This document shows positions 17,361 to 26,513 of a stretch of DNA of 64,000 nucleotides, piece after piece (within the stretch, counting starts at the first letter, position 1; the number at the start of each line of letters is the position of its first letter). The stretch is from CAWGOF01 sp963824225 (lineage in GTDB: Bacteria; Acidobacteriota; Polarisedimenticolia; Polarisedimenticolales; Polarisedimenticolaceae), in the NCBI GenBank assembly GCA_963824225.1, contig CAWGOF010000003.1, forward strand, positions 1,116,001 to 1,180,000, read 5' to 3'. The notes beneath the pieces are model-generated. The model was not told the origin of the DNA. It searched no databases and saw nothing but the letters and a program-made list of their open reading frames with translations. The position numbers were made by a program, and so were the translations under genes.

Positions 17361-20138
17361 ATGGGGTGGGGACGGTGGAGCGCGCCGGTCTTGTTGCTCG
17401 GCGTGTTGACCCTCGCCGGCGCTGAGGACCCACGGCCCGAAGCGCCCGCGCCGGGCACGATCGAGGACATCTACGGGGATACGGGCAACTTCTTCAAGGC
17501 CGCGATCGCGATCCGGACCGACGAGAAGGATTCACCCGACGAGCCCGATCCCGCGGTGGGCTACGGCCTGGGCGTCGACGACGTGCTGCTCATGTGGCGC
17601 GAGTACTCGACGGTCGCAGACATCTGGAACTGCGGAGCAACGGGCGCCTGCGCGGTGATCGACGTGCAGACGAACAACTTCTACGAGGCGCGTGCCGTCG
17701 TCGCGATCAGCCTGCTCGAGTCGTCGCCCGAGCCTGCCAACGATTGCGACCTCGATGGCTCGATCGAGCCCGGCGAGGACCAGGACTGCGACAACGACGG
17801 GATCACAGACCTCGTGGCTCGCGCCACGTCCGCGGCCGAGCCCGCGGGCGAGATCGTCGTCCTCGACCGGATCAGCTCGACCGTCGAGTATCGCGGGGAG
17901 ATCCCGATCTCGGGCAGCGTCGACGCCGCGGGGATCCTGTTGCTGAGCGCGGCCGGCACACAGAACCCGACGGTCACCGTGGTGTATCGGGACGCCAACG
18001 ACGGCACGGGACAGCCGTGCCGCAACAACGTGGATCCCGCGCAATGGGGGGTCATCTCCGCCACGACCGAGGTGTTCGCGACACCGGGGTCGATCACGAT
18101 CGGCGATGCGTTCGGCTTCGAGATGACGGACAACGGGGACGGGGACGGCTTTCCGGACACGAACGAGACGATCAGCCTGACGATCCGCGTCCGGAATCTG
18201 GGCTCGACCGTCCTCCACAACGTGCAGGCACGTCTGACGAGCGACAGCCCGCACATCGACTGCATCCTCGACGGGGCCGCGTTCGTCGGCGACGTCGCGC
18301 CGGCTCAGATCGGGACGGCGGCCGATCCGTTCGTGTTGAAGGTCGGGGCGATCGACCGAACGGCCCTCGGTCTCAACGCTACCGATCCGCTGTCGGCGGA
18401 GATGAAATTCACGTTGACGTCGGACGAGTTCGACGTGGCAAGCGTCCCCCAGACGGTCACGCTCGAGCTCGATCTCGACTTCACCGGCGGGTCGGGGCCC
18501 ACGACGTACTTCGAGAGCTTCGAGGTGCCGTTCGGGCTCGGCTCGTTCACGACGATGAATATCGACGCCGGGCGGCACAACTTACAGGCGTCGAACGGGT
18601 ATCGCTGCCAGTACCAGAACCCCGACGACCCGCAGGCGAACTCGTTCGGGGACACGACGTGCTACCTCGGAGGCACATTCGCGTCGGCCGACCGGTTCCA
18701 CTGGCAGATCGATGACCCGTTCGACATCGATCTTGGTCGGGCGTACACGGGAACGAACTCGTTGTACATGGGGATCTTCGGCGCCGCGGCGAACATGCAC
18801 ACGACCCCGATGGGTACGCTCGAGGCGGTCGCGTCCGCCTCACCGATCAACCTAGGCGTCTCGGGGCTGGCGCCGGAGCTGTCGTTCAAGCATCAGATCA
18901 GCCTGCTCGACAGCCAGAACGTGAGTGGGAATCCTGGCCAGACCGCCGACCGGGGAGTCGTTCATGCCCAGCTCGCCAACGGTTCCGGAGCAGGCATTGG
19001 AGACTGGATCAAGCTCGAGCCCTACAGCAACGTCTACGACGAGCAGGCCCAGGACAACTTCTTCAACTGCACCTTCGACCCGGTCGACGACGGCAACGAC
19101 GAGGACGACGTGACGTCTCGACCGCCGCAGTCGATCCGGCCCTACGGCCCGTCCTCCACGTGCTTGCCCGAGTTCGTGTTCGCCCATCTGGGCGACACGT
19201 TCCTCCCGTTCAACCCGTCTCGAATCGGAAACGCGGAGGGACCCGGGCTCCGGGGATCGTCCGGTCTCGGCACGTGGGTCGACTCGCGCATCAGCCTGTT
19301 CCGCTTCCGCGGGCGGCGAATCCGTCTCCGGTTCCTCACCGCCGGCCTCAAGTCGCAGGGCGTCGAGTCGTGGGAGCAGATCTTCGTGTTCAACCCGAAC
19401 CCGGGCGACGACGGCTGGTGGATCGACGACGTCACGGTCACGAACGTGCTCACGACCCCGGCCGTGGTATCGAACGACAACAAGCAGCTCGCGCTCCCGA
19501 GCTGCGGCGCCATTTGCAACACCGTCCAGGCAGTTCTCGTGTCGAGCCCGTCTGCGCTCCCGGCTCCGGGACAGGTGCTCACGGTCTCGGCGCTCGGCTC
19601 GACCGCCGATCGGTGCCTCGACGGCGCGCTCCTGTTCCGGTTCTGCATCTCGGCCGACGACGACTGCAAGGACCAGGGTGACGCAATCGTGCGGTCGTTC
19701 ACCGACAATCCGAGCATCCTTGTCGCGCCGAGCGCGACGACGCACTACGCGGTCGACGTGCGCTGCTCGTCGGCGCCGACGTGTCAGTCGAGCGCCGGGC
19801 TGACCGTCCAGGTGCTCTGCCCCGGTGCGATCCAGGCGATCCCGACCGTTCGCGCGCCGAGCAAGCTCGCGCTCTCGTGGGGCCAGGCGCTCCCGTTCGA
19901 CGTCGCTCGCGGCGTCCTCGACGCCGACCGCGTCGAGCTGCAGACCTACACCGAGAACCTGTACCTGGCGAACCAACCGGCGGCGACCTCGTACTCGATC
20001 GCCGCGGACTCCCCGGCCCCGAACACCGGCTTCTGGTACCTGTTCCGGCCACCCGGACCGCTCGGCAGCGGAAGCGGCCTGTGCAACGATCCGCAGCGAA
20101 GCTGGGGTCAGCCGTCCCGCGACGCCGGTCTGCCTTGA
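17361..20138 (+). CDS. Large secreted protein, tandem paralogue B
   Basis: 925 residues, co-linear with the preceding gene throughout, from TIEDIYGDTGNFFKAAIAIR to an identical C-terminus (GSGLCNDPQRSWGQPSRDAG). Signal peptide about 1-21. Divergence is spread over the first 800 residues, whereas the last 180 or so are nearly identical to paralogue A, including third codon positions in long stretches, which suggests recent gene conversion at the 3' ends. ATG follows the same G-rich leader as paralogue A and only 45 bases separate the genes. The stop lies two bases before the REPIN-like hairpin. Confidence 0.8.
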   Translation: MGWGRWSAPVLLLGVLTLAGAEDPRPEAPAPGTIEDIYGDTGNFFKAAIAIRTDEKDSPDEPDPAVGYGLGVDDVLLMWREYSTVADIWNCGATGACAVIDVQTNNFYEARAVVAISLLESSPEPANDCDLDGSIEPGEDQDCDNDGITDLVARATSAAEPAGEIVVLDRISSTVEYRGEIPISGSVDAAGILLLSAAGTQNPTVTVVYRDANDGTGQPCRNNVDPAQWGVISATTEVFATPGSITIGDAFGFEMTDNGDGDGFPDTNETISLTIRVRNLGSTVLHNVQARLTSDSPHIDCILDGAAFVGDVAPAQIGTAADPFVLKVGAIDRTALGLNATDPLSAEMKFTLTSDEFDVASVPQTVTLELDLDFTGGSGPTTYFESFEVPFGLGSFTTMNIDAGRHNLQASNGYRCQYQNPDDPQANSFGDTTCYLGGTFASADRFHWQIDDPFDIDLGRAYTGTNSLYMGIFGAAANMHTTPMGTLEAVASASPINLGVSGLAPELSFKHQISLLDSQNVSGNPGQTADRGVVHAQLANGSGAGIGDWIKLEPYSNVYDEQAQDNFFNCTFDPVDDGNDEDDVTSRPPQSIRPYGPSSTCLPEFVFAHLGDTFLPFNPSRIGNAEGPGLRGSSGLGTWVDSRISLFRFRGRRIRLRFLTAGLKSQGVESWEQIFVFNPNPGDDGWWIDDVTVTNVLTTPAVVSNDNKQLALPSCGAICNTVQAVLVSSPSALPAPGQVLTVSALGSTADRCLDGALLFRFCISADDDCKDQGDAIVRSFTDNPSILVAPSATTHYAVDVRCSSAPTCQSSAGLTVQVLCPGAIQAIPTVRAPSKLALSWGQALPFDVARGVLDADRVELQTYTENLYLANQPAATSYSIAADSPAPNTGFWYLFRPPGPLGSGSGLCNDPQRSWGQPSRDAGLP

Positions 20139-20140
20139 AT

Positions 20141-20204
20141 GGGGTCAGGTCTCGATTCTTTGCGTCCCGGCGACCGTCGACACAAAGAATCGAGACCTGA
20201 CCCC
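20141..20204. repeat. REPIN-like inverted repeat between convergent genes
   Basis: Perfect 22-base arms (20141-20162 and 20183-20204) around a 20-base loop. The arm begins GGGGTCAGGTCTCGATTC. This GGGGTCAGGTCT core is familiar from dispersed REP-type elements mobilised by RAYT (REP-associated tyrosine) transposases in proteobacteria. It fills the gap between two converging stop codons and would fold in RNA from either strand, so it probably also acts as a bidirectional terminator. No transposase is nearby. A GGACTTCCC direct repeat follows (20205-20222). Confidence 0.75.
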
Positions 20205-20221
20205 GGACTTCCCGGACTTCC

Positions 20222-22060
20222 CTAGCGCTTCATCGGCTTCGGGGTCGTCACGCCGCGGTCCGGCGGAACGACGACGCGAGCCGAGGCCAAGCTGCGATTG
20301 CCGGCCGCGTCGACCGCCTCGTACACGAGCGTGTACACGCGGCCGCCTCCGTTGCCCGACCGTTCGGCTCGCAGCTCGAGCTCGCGGTCGTCGGTGCCGA
20401 TCGCGGCGCCGGCGACGTCGACCTCGGTCGAGCCGCTCCCCGCCACTCGCGCGTCCTCGCTGCTCGTCACCGAGACCAGGCGCACGTCCGGCGAGTCGTC
20501 GCAGGCGTCGCCCAGGTCGACCGTCACCACGACCGGAACGAACTGGTGGTTCGGCGGCCAGAGCACGCTCGGCGAGACCTCGATCGAGAACTGCGGCGCG
20601 GTGTCGTCCGCCACCGTGACGCGCTGGGTCGCCGTGGTCCCGTTCCCGCTCGAGTCGCTCGCATGCCAGGTCACGGTCGTCGTGCCCCGAGCGAAGACGC
20701 TCGGTGCATCGTTCGTCGCCTCGAGCGCACCCTCGCACACGTCGGTCGCCGTCGCGTTGCCGAGCTCGACGTTCGTTCCCGTACTGGCGGCGCACTCGAC
20801 TCGTGCGTCGGGCGGTGGGACGAGGGTCGGCGCGAGCGTGTCCTCGACGACGACCGCGGTGTCGCACGTCGCCGGCTCGACGCCGTCCGTCACCTCGAGG
20901 CTCACGGCGAACGTTCCCGTGCCTGCGAACTCGAGAGTGGCCGGCGAGCCCTCGGCCGCGCCGCTCTCGAACGGTCCGCTCCAGTGATACGACAGGGCGT
21001 CGCCGTCGGGATCGCTCGACCCCGAGCCGTCGAGCAGCACGGCCGTCGACGGGCCCCCGCACTCGGCGTAGTACGGACCGCCGGCGTCGCAGACGGGCAA
21101 CGCGTTCGTCGCGTCGTCGAGGTACGCGGCGAGCGCCGCGGCGATGCGCCGCTCGCACACCGGGCAGAACGCCCCGAGGTCGCGCATGGCGCAGTGGAAC
21201 GCGGGTCGATACACGCCGCACGGGAAGTTGTTGCCCCCCTCGTAGACGCCGACGACGGTCGATCCCGGATACGGGTCCGCGTGGGCCGCGCAGGACGTGC
21301 AGCTCTCCTCCGGGTTCTCGCTCGTCGGAACGGGGGTCGTGCCGGCGATCAGATCGGCCCATTTGACGAGCAGGCGCGACGACTCGACGGTCACGTTCGC
21401 CGCCGCGGGCTCGACCACCGCGTGCACGCTACGCCCCGTCTCGCGCGGGCAGCCGCCGAAGTGATCGTACTCGTCGCCCAGTCCGAACGCCGAGTGCCCG
21501 ATCGTGTGGCGCAGCCGGGCACGCCAGCCCGGTGCGACCGACGTGATCGTCACGCTCCCCGCGAGACCGCCGGGGACCTGGCTGTTGACCAGGACCACGA
21601 TCTGGTCCCATGCCGGGACGTAGTTGTCGACCACGTCGAGGAGCGACGCGTGGCTCAGGCTCAGGAGCGAGCGCTCGAGGAACCCGGTGCAGAACGACGA
21701 GTCGAAGTAGGTTCGTGGACGAATGCCCGGGCCCGCGCAGGTGACCGGGTCATCGGCGCCCGACTGGAGCGACGTGACGTCGATGCGCCACACGTTGAGC
21801 GCCCGTTCCAGGCGATCGAACGGTGCCGTCTGGAGCAGCTCGTTCAGGAACTGCTGGGCCTGCGAGGCGAACACCGCCTGCTCGGACGCTCGGTACCCTT
21901 CGGCGACGAGCACGATGTCGAACCGCTCGGCGTCCGTGCCGTTGTCGAGGAGCTTCGTCGCCCCGACCACCGTTCCGTCCGCCGTGCCGGCGATCGCGGC
22001 AGGTGCGGCGATCGAGGTCAGACAGGCCGAGAGCGCGAGGATTCTGGCTGTGCGGTTCAC
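20222..22060 (-). CDS. Secreted M64-type peptidase homologue lacking catalytic Glu
   Basis: 612 residues. Signal peptide 1-24. The N-terminal half follows the IgA-peptidase M64 pattern (RFDIVLVAEGYRASE, then the zinc motif and GLGDEYDHFGG). The zinc motif reads HTIGH (185-189) where active members have HExGH, so the general-base glutamate is Thr. PKD-like (DAGGPYYAECGG and SSDPDGDALSYHW) and HYR-like (VTWHASDSSGNGTT) domains follow. It is probably a secreted binding protein rather than a protease, or a diverged enzyme. GTG start overlaps the stop of the upstream small gene (GTGA). Confidence 0.82.
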   Translation of the reverse strand: MNRTARILALSACLTSIAAPAAIAGTADGTVVGATKLLDNGTDAERFDIVLVAEGYRASEQAVFASQAQQFLNELLQTAPFDRLERALNVWRIDVTSLQSGADDPVTCAGPGIRPRTYFDSSFCTGFLERSLLSLSHASLLDVVDNYVPAWDQIVVLVNSQVPGGLAGSVTITSVAPGWRARLRHTIGHSAFGLGDEYDHFGGCPRETGRSVHAVVEPAAANVTVESSRLLVKWADLIAGTTPVPTSENPEESCTSCAAHADPYPGSTVVGVYEGGNNFPCGVYRPAFHCAMRDLGAFCPVCERRIAAALAAYLDDATNALPVCDAGGPYYAECGGPSTAVLLDGSGSSDPDGDALSYHWSGPFESGAAEGSPATLEFAGTGTFAVSLEVTDGVEPATCDTAVVVEDTLAPTLVPPPDARVECAASTGTNVELGNATATDVCEGALEATNDAPSVFARGTTTVTWHASDSSGNGTTATQRVTVADDTAPQFSIEVSPSVLWPPNHQFVPVVVTVDLGDACDDSPDVRLVSVTSSEDARVAGSGSTEVDVAGAAIGTDDRELELRAERSGNGGGRVYTLVYEAVDAAGNRSLASARVVVPPDRGVTTPKPMKR

Positions 22061-22554
22061 GGCGCGCCCTCCTCGGGGACGATGAGCGTCAGTCGGGCCA
22101 GCTCGGTCGCCGGCTGCTCGCCGAAGCCGGCGACGAGCGGACTGCCGTAGAGCACGAGCTGCTCTCCGTTCCGAGCGCGCGGGATCATCAGCGTGAACAG
22201 GCGCGACTGCGGGATCTGCTCGCGACGGTCGAGAACCGGAAGCTCGCCGGGGAGCACGGTCTGGCCCTCGAAGTACAGGCGCACGGGGTCACCGAGGATC
22301 CGCCTGTACCGCAGGTCTCCTGACGCCGTACGCAGCTCGAACCAGAACCCGGAGACGCCACCCGCCACGGCGGGCAGCACGTCCGACGCCGGGAGCGCCG
22401 AGCGCACGCCTGTCAGGCCGAGAACCAAGAACTGGTTATTCTGAAACCGCAGCGACACCCGGTGCGTGTCCTGCGCCGCGGCGAACGCCCGCGGTGCGAG
22501 GGCGAGGACGGCGACCGCGAGAGTGGCCGATCGGGCCGACGCGGCGAACGACAT
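22057..22554 (-). CDS. Exported protein of unknown function
   Basis: 165 residues with a signal peptide (about 1-26, ending AFAAAQ). The mature part is beta-rich, with no cysteine and no motif I recognise. ATG has a GGAGGAG site. Its stop overlaps the start of the M64-type gene, so the two are translationally coupled and may work together outside the cytoplasm. Confidence 0.7.
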   Translation of the reverse strand: MSFAASARSATLAVAVLALAPRAFAAAQDTHRVSLRFQNNQFLVLGLTGVRSALPASDVLPAVAGGVSGFWFELRTASGDLRYRRILGDPVRLYFEGQTVLPGELPVLDRREQIPQSRLFTLMIPRARNGEQLVLYGSPLVAGFGEQPATELARLTLIVPEEGAP

Positions 22555-22724
22555 GAGCTCCTCCAGGTGGTCGGGCTACTCGAACGGTTCCTACCCCACA
22601 CCCCGAACACCTGAAGTCGCCGTGATCGTTCTGCAAGCGCCCTGCCACGCGGCGAGCGCCAGAAACCCGGTCGAAGATGGCGCCCGCCCTTCCGGCACCG
22701 TAACCCGAACCGACGAACTCGAAA

Positions 22725-23594
22725 CTACTCACCGTCCTGCGGCACGGGCACGAAGCAGGACGGCAGACGGCGCACGAGCTCGACTCCCAAGGCCACGAGC
22801 TGGCCGTCGCCGAAGCCGTCTCTGATCTCGGCCTCGACACCGGGCTTGGCCGCGGCTGCGCCGGCACGGATCGCCGCCAGATCGAGCGCCAGCATCGACG
22901 CGCACGAATCGAGGCGCGTCTTGCGCGCGGCCTCGACGCCTTCGCCGAAGCCCGCGAGATAGGCCGAGCTCTCCGTCACGCGCTGCACGGCATGCGAGGA
23001 CTCCTCGACGGCGACGTCGATGCGCGCCTGGACGAGCGCGTTGTCCTGCTCGGCACGCCACACGGCGTGCCGGTGCACGGTGCGCGCGTAGTCCTCGGGG
23101 TACGGTTCCCGCTCCCGGTCGTTGTACAGACGCGCCGCCCGGGCGCCGGCCTCGTTCGGATGACGCTCGAGCAACTCGAGCAGCCGCGCATCGATCGCCT
23201 GGGCCTGCTTGTCTTTCACATCCGCCCGTGGCAGCTCGACTTCGAGCTCGACCTTGCACGACGCTTCCCGGTACAGCGTGAACGGACCGTCCTGATAGGC
23301 GACGAGCACGGGCTCGACGAGGCTCAAGAGCACGTCGAGCCGCGAGCGCTTGAGGTCGACCTTGTCGACCCGCACGAGCTCACCCGTGTCGAACTTCGAA
23401 GCGCCGGTGCTGCGGACGAGGAGGCCATTGACCCGGTTGTTCGTGTACATGCCCGAGCAGTCGGAGTACGTGTCGAGCCGGACGACGGCCCACGCTCCGA
23501 GCCAGCGGCTCTGGATTCCGGTCTGGAGCTCCTTCGCCGCGGCCGACGGACGCCCCAGGGCGAGCACGACGAGCACGAGCGCGATCCGGCGCAT
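22725..23594 (-). CDS. Exported protein of unknown function
   Basis: 289 residues. The frame extends to a GTG at 23600, but GGGGAGGTG is correctly spaced only for ATG 23594. A signal peptide (about 1-20, ending PSAAAKE) is followed by a region with QSRWLGAWAVVRLDTYSDCS and a charged helical C-terminal half with several cysteines. I do not recognise a family. It lies 170 bases upstream of the exported-protein pair and on the same strand. Confidence 0.65.
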   Translation of the reverse strand: MRRIALVLVVLALGRPSAAAKELQTGIQSRWLGAWAVVRLDTYSDCSGMYTNNRVNGLLVRSTGASKFDTGELVRVDKVDLKRSRLDVLLSLVEPVLVAYQDGPFTLYREASCKVELEVELPRADVKDKQAQAIDARLLELLERHPNEAGARAARLYNDREREPYPEDYARTVHRHAVWRAEQDNALVQARIDVAVEESSHAVQRVTESSAYLAGFGEGVEAARKTRLDSCASMLALDLAAIRAGAAAAKPGVEAEIRDGFGDGQLVALGVELVRRLPSCFVPVPQDGE

Positions 23595-23653
23595 GGGCAC
23601 CTCCCCGGGGGAACATCGGCCCCGTACCGGGCGAGCGTCAACTGTCTGACGGG

Positions 23654-25024
23654 TCAGCCGATCCAGACCGTCTTGAGGTGGACGAACTCGTGGATGCCCT
23701 CCCGGCCGAGCTCGCGGCCGAGGCCCGAGTCGCCGGTCCCGCCGAACGGAAGACCGGGGTCCGACTTGACGATGCCGTTGACGAACACCGATCCGGCCCG
23801 GATTCTCGGCACGAGGCGCCTGGCCCGGTCGACATCGGCGGTCCAGAGGCTCGCGCCGAGACCGAATCGCGTGGCGTTCGCGAGCTCGACCGCCTCGTCC
23901 TCGCTACCGAACGAGCCGAGCATCGCGACCGGCCCGAACAGCTCCTCGTCCGCCGCGCCCCCTCGGGGCACACGCGCGAGCACCGTGGGCGGGTAGTACC
24001 AGCCGCGCCGACGGGGCCGCGTGCCACCGCACAGGACCTCGGCGCCGGAGTCGACGAGCGCCTGCACCTGGCGCTCGAGCCGCTCGCGCAGATCCGCACG
24101 GGCCAGCGGCCCGATCTGCACGCCCGGGTCGAGCGGATCGCCGACCACCTGCGCGCTCATCGTCGCGACGAACCGCTCGCGGAACTCGGACAGTCGAGAC
24201 TCGTGAACCAGGAAGCGCTTGGCCGCGATGCAGCTCTGGCCGCTGTTCTGGCACCGGGCCTCGACGGCGCGCGGAACGACCCCCTCGAGATCGGCGTCGT
24301 CGAGCACGACGAACGGGTCCGAGCCACCGAGCTCGAGCACCACGTGCTTGACGTGACGCCCGGCGACCTCGGCCACCGCCCGGCCTGCCGCCGTGCTGCC
24401 GGTCAGGGTGACGCCCCGCACGCGGTCGTCGGCGACGACCCGCGCCGCCTGCTCGTTCGACAGGAACAAGTTGCGCACGAGCCCGTCGGCCGCTCCGGCT
24501 TCGCGCAGGAGTGCTTCGATCGCTCGGCCGCATCCCGGTGTGCCCGGCGAGTGCTTGAGCAGCACGGTGTTTCCCGCGACGAGGGCCGGCGCGGCGAAGC
24601 GGAAGAACTGCCAGAACGGGAAGTTCCAGGGCATGATGGCCAGGATCACGCCGAGCGGCTCGGCGAGGACCCACGCCTCGCGGCCGTCCGACTCGCGGCG
24701 CTCGGCGGCCAGGAGCGCCGCGCCATTCTCCGCGAAGTACCGGCAGCCCCGCGCGCACTTGCGGATCTCGGCCTCCCCTTGCGCGAGCGGCTTTCCCATC
24801 TCGAGCGCCATCAGGCGGGCCAGCTCGGCCGCACGCTCGTCGAGCGCTCGCGCGACGGCAGCGACCACGCGGGCGCGCTCGGCGATCGGCGATCGAGCGT
24901 GGCTCGAGAACGCCGTGGACGCGCCGTCGAGCGCTCGGGCGATCGCCGCGTCCGTCTCGAGCGGGTAAGAGGCGATCTCCTCTTCGGTCGCCGGATTGAC
25001 GGCTCGATAAGGCGAAGGGGTCAC
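23654..25024 (-). CDS. Aldehyde dehydrogenase, succinate-semialdehyde type
   Basis: 456 residues. Typical NAD(P)-dependent ALDH: NPATEEEIASYPLE at the N-terminus, MPWNFPFWQF, glycine motif LTGSTAAGRAV, catalytic Glu in LELGGSDPF and catalytic Cys in CQNSGQSCIAAKRF. The start of the fold and this Cys environment resemble succinate-semialdehyde dehydrogenases of the SSADH-II type, but substrate cannot be fixed. I place the start at GTG 25024, where GAGGTG precedes it and the protein aligns with the family; a longer upstream frame is Arg-rich and overlaps the divergent lipoprotein gene. Confidence 0.9.
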   Translation of the reverse strand: MTPSPYRAVNPATEEEIASYPLETDAAIARALDGASTAFSSHARSPIAERARVVAAVARALDERAAELARLMALEMGKPLAQGEAEIRKCARGCRYFAENGAALLAAERRESDGREAWVLAEPLGVILAIMPWNFPFWQFFRFAAPALVAGNTVLLKHSPGTPGCGRAIEALLREAGAADGLVRNLFLSNEQAARVVADDRVRGVTLTGSTAAGRAVAEVAGRHVKHVVLELGGSDPFVVLDDADLEGVVPRAVEARCQNSGQSCIAAKRFLVHESRLSEFRERFVATMSAQVVGDPLDPGVQIGPLARADLRERLERQVQALVDSGAEVLCGGTRPRRRGWYYPPTVLARVPRGGAADEELFGPVAMLGSFGSEDEAVELANATRFGLGASLWTADVDRARRLVPRIRAGSVFVNGIVKSDPGLPFGGTGDSGLGRELGREGIHEFVHLKTVWIG

Positions 25025-25083
25025 CGCACCTCGACGATACCACCCCCGGGACCTATGTTTCGGGGGTAACCGAGGAGGTTTCG

Positions 25084-25878
25084 ATGAACAAGACCGTGCT
25101 GGCCGGGGTGGGTATCGGCCTGGCCATTCTTGCTGCATGTAATACGGCGCCGGCTCCAGTACCCTCGAGCCCGGCGTCGGAGCAACCGAGCACCGAGAGC
25201 GCGTCGACCGCGCCCGCAACCCCAGTCGAGCAGCCATCCGCTCCTGCGGCTCCGCCCGTCGAGAGCGATCCCGCGCCGAGGCCGCGCCCCGTGGCGCAGC
25301 CAGCGACGAAGCCCGCTCCGCAGCCGCCGAAGCCCGTCGCCGAGAGTCGGCCGGCGCCCCGCGCCGTGACGCTCCCAGCCGGCACGGTGTTCCAGCTCGA
25401 GATCGTCGAGGCCGCATCGTCCAAGACGAGCGCCGTCGGCGACGCGACCTCCGCACGTGTCGTGCAGGACGTGCTCGTGGGAGGCCAGGTCGTCGTCCCG
25501 GCCGGCTCGGTCGTGTCCGGAACCGTCGCCGAGGCCAATCCGGCCAACCGTTTCGCCGGGATGTCGAGCCTCGGGCTGCATTACGACAAGCTCGAGATGC
25601 CGAACGGCAAGGAGCACCCGGTCGACTTCCTCTACCGCACCGAGAAGCGCGGGGAGAAGAAGAAGGACGCGGCGACGATCGGCGGAGCGACGGTCGGGGG
25701 CGCGCTCCTCGGCCGGATCCTCAAGGACGACAAGTCCGAAGGCACGAAGGAGGGCGCGATCGCCGGCGCGGTCATCGGCACCGCGATCGCCGGGGCGACC
25801 AAGGGCCAGGAAGTCGAGCTGCCTGCCGGCACGGCGGTCCAGATCGAGCTGACGAGCCCCGTCACCGTGAACCTCTAG
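25084..25878 (+). CDS. Lipoprotein with Pro-rich linker and glycine zipper
   Basis: 264 residues. Lipobox LAAC places the lipid-modified Cys at residue 19. Residues 20-95 are an Ala/Pro/Glu-rich disordered linker. A beta-rich domain (TLPAGTVFQLEIVEAASSKT) follows, then Gly-zipper segments (GGATVGGALLGRI and GAIAGAVIGTAIAGA), seen in proteins that insert in or span membranes. An envelope role, perhaps as an outer-membrane spacer, is inferred. ATG has a GGAGG site; a strong hairpin follows the stop. Confidence 0.82.
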   Translation: MNKTVLAGVGIGLAILAACNTAPAPVPSSPASEQPSTESASTAPATPVEQPSAPAAPPVESDPAPRPRPVAQPATKPAPQPPKPVAESRPAPRAVTLPAGTVFQLEIVEAASSKTSAVGDATSARVVQDVLVGGQVVVPAGSVVSGTVAEANPANRFAGMSSLGLHYDKLEMPNGKEHPVDFLYRTEKRGEKKKDAATIGGATVGGALLGRILKDDKSEGTKEGAIAGAVIGTAIAGATKGQEVELPAGTAVQIELTSPVTVNL

Positions 25879-25893
25879 ACACCAGCACTCGAA

Positions 25894-25939
25894 CCGAAAC
25901 CCGAGGGGACGCCGAGTGGGCGTCCCCTCTTCGTTTCGG
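25894..25939 (+). terminator. Long hairpin downstream of the lipoprotein gene
   Basis: Inner stem GAGGGGACGCC / GGCGTCCCCTC (25903-25913 with 25919-25929, five-base loop) and outer stem CCGAAAC / GTTTCGG. Its position just after the stop suggests transcription termination, although no T-tract follows. Confidence 0.7.
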
Positions 25940-26005
25940 AGCCGTTTGCCTGTTCGGTCTGGCCGCCTATGTATTAGAGGCAGGATCGAGCCGGAGGGGA
26001 CGCGG

Positions 26006-26500
26006 ATGACGACGGGCCACGAGATCTGCCGCGAGCTGGATCGGCTGCGCCGGGGCGGTGCGGACTTCGAGACGCTGCTCGGGAAAGCCGTGTCGCTGTT
26101 GCACGAATCGAACCCGCGGTACCACTGGACCGGGATCTACGAGCTGTTCCCCGACCACTACCTGCGGCTCGGGCCGTTCCTCGGCGCGCCGACCGACCAC
26201 GTGTTCATCGCGGTCGGTCAAGGTGTATGCGGCACGGCCGTGGCCCAGAAACGGAACATGAACGTGCCCGACGTGTCGAAGGCCACGAACTACCTCGCCT
26301 GCTCGACCGCGACCAAGGCCGAGCTCGTCGTGCTGATCCGCAAGGGCGACCGGATCTTCGCGCAGATCGACATCGACAGCCACGAATTTGACGCGTTCGA
26401 TCCGGCGGCCGTGCAGCAGGTCGAGCACGTCGCGGACTGGCTCGCCGAGGCCTACGAGTCGCACCGCGAGGTCACCGCTCCGCCCCGTCCGGTGCGCTGA
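26006..26500 (+). CDS. GAF-domain protein, free-Met (R)-sulfoxide reductase type
   Basis: 164 residues, a single GAF domain. GQGVCGTAVAQ, then NYLACSTATKAELVVLIR and FAQIDIDSHEFDAF match the fRMsr/YebR branch, which reduces free methionine-(R)-sulfoxide with conserved cysteines; two of those cysteines are visible. The start is ATG 26006 with GGAGGGG upstream; the longer frame from 25916 runs into the preceding terminator. The histidine kinase begins 14 bases downstream, so the pair is probably co-expressed, and a signalling GAF role is the alternative. Confidence 0.8.
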   Translation: MTTGHEICRELDRLRRGGADFETLLGKAVSLLHESNPRYHWTGIYELFPDHYLRLGPFLGAPTDHVFIAVGQGVCGTAVAQKRNMNVPDVSKATNYLACSTATKAELVVLIRKGDRIFAQIDIDSHEFDAFDPAAVQQVEHVADWLAEAYESHREVTAPPRPVR

Positions 26501-26513
26501 TCGGAGGCTCGGC

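Noticed and set aside
20141..20204. Hairpin as an att site, integron site or CRISPR repeat
   Set aside because: Single copy in the window, no integrase or cas gene, and the arm sequence fits REP-type repeats.
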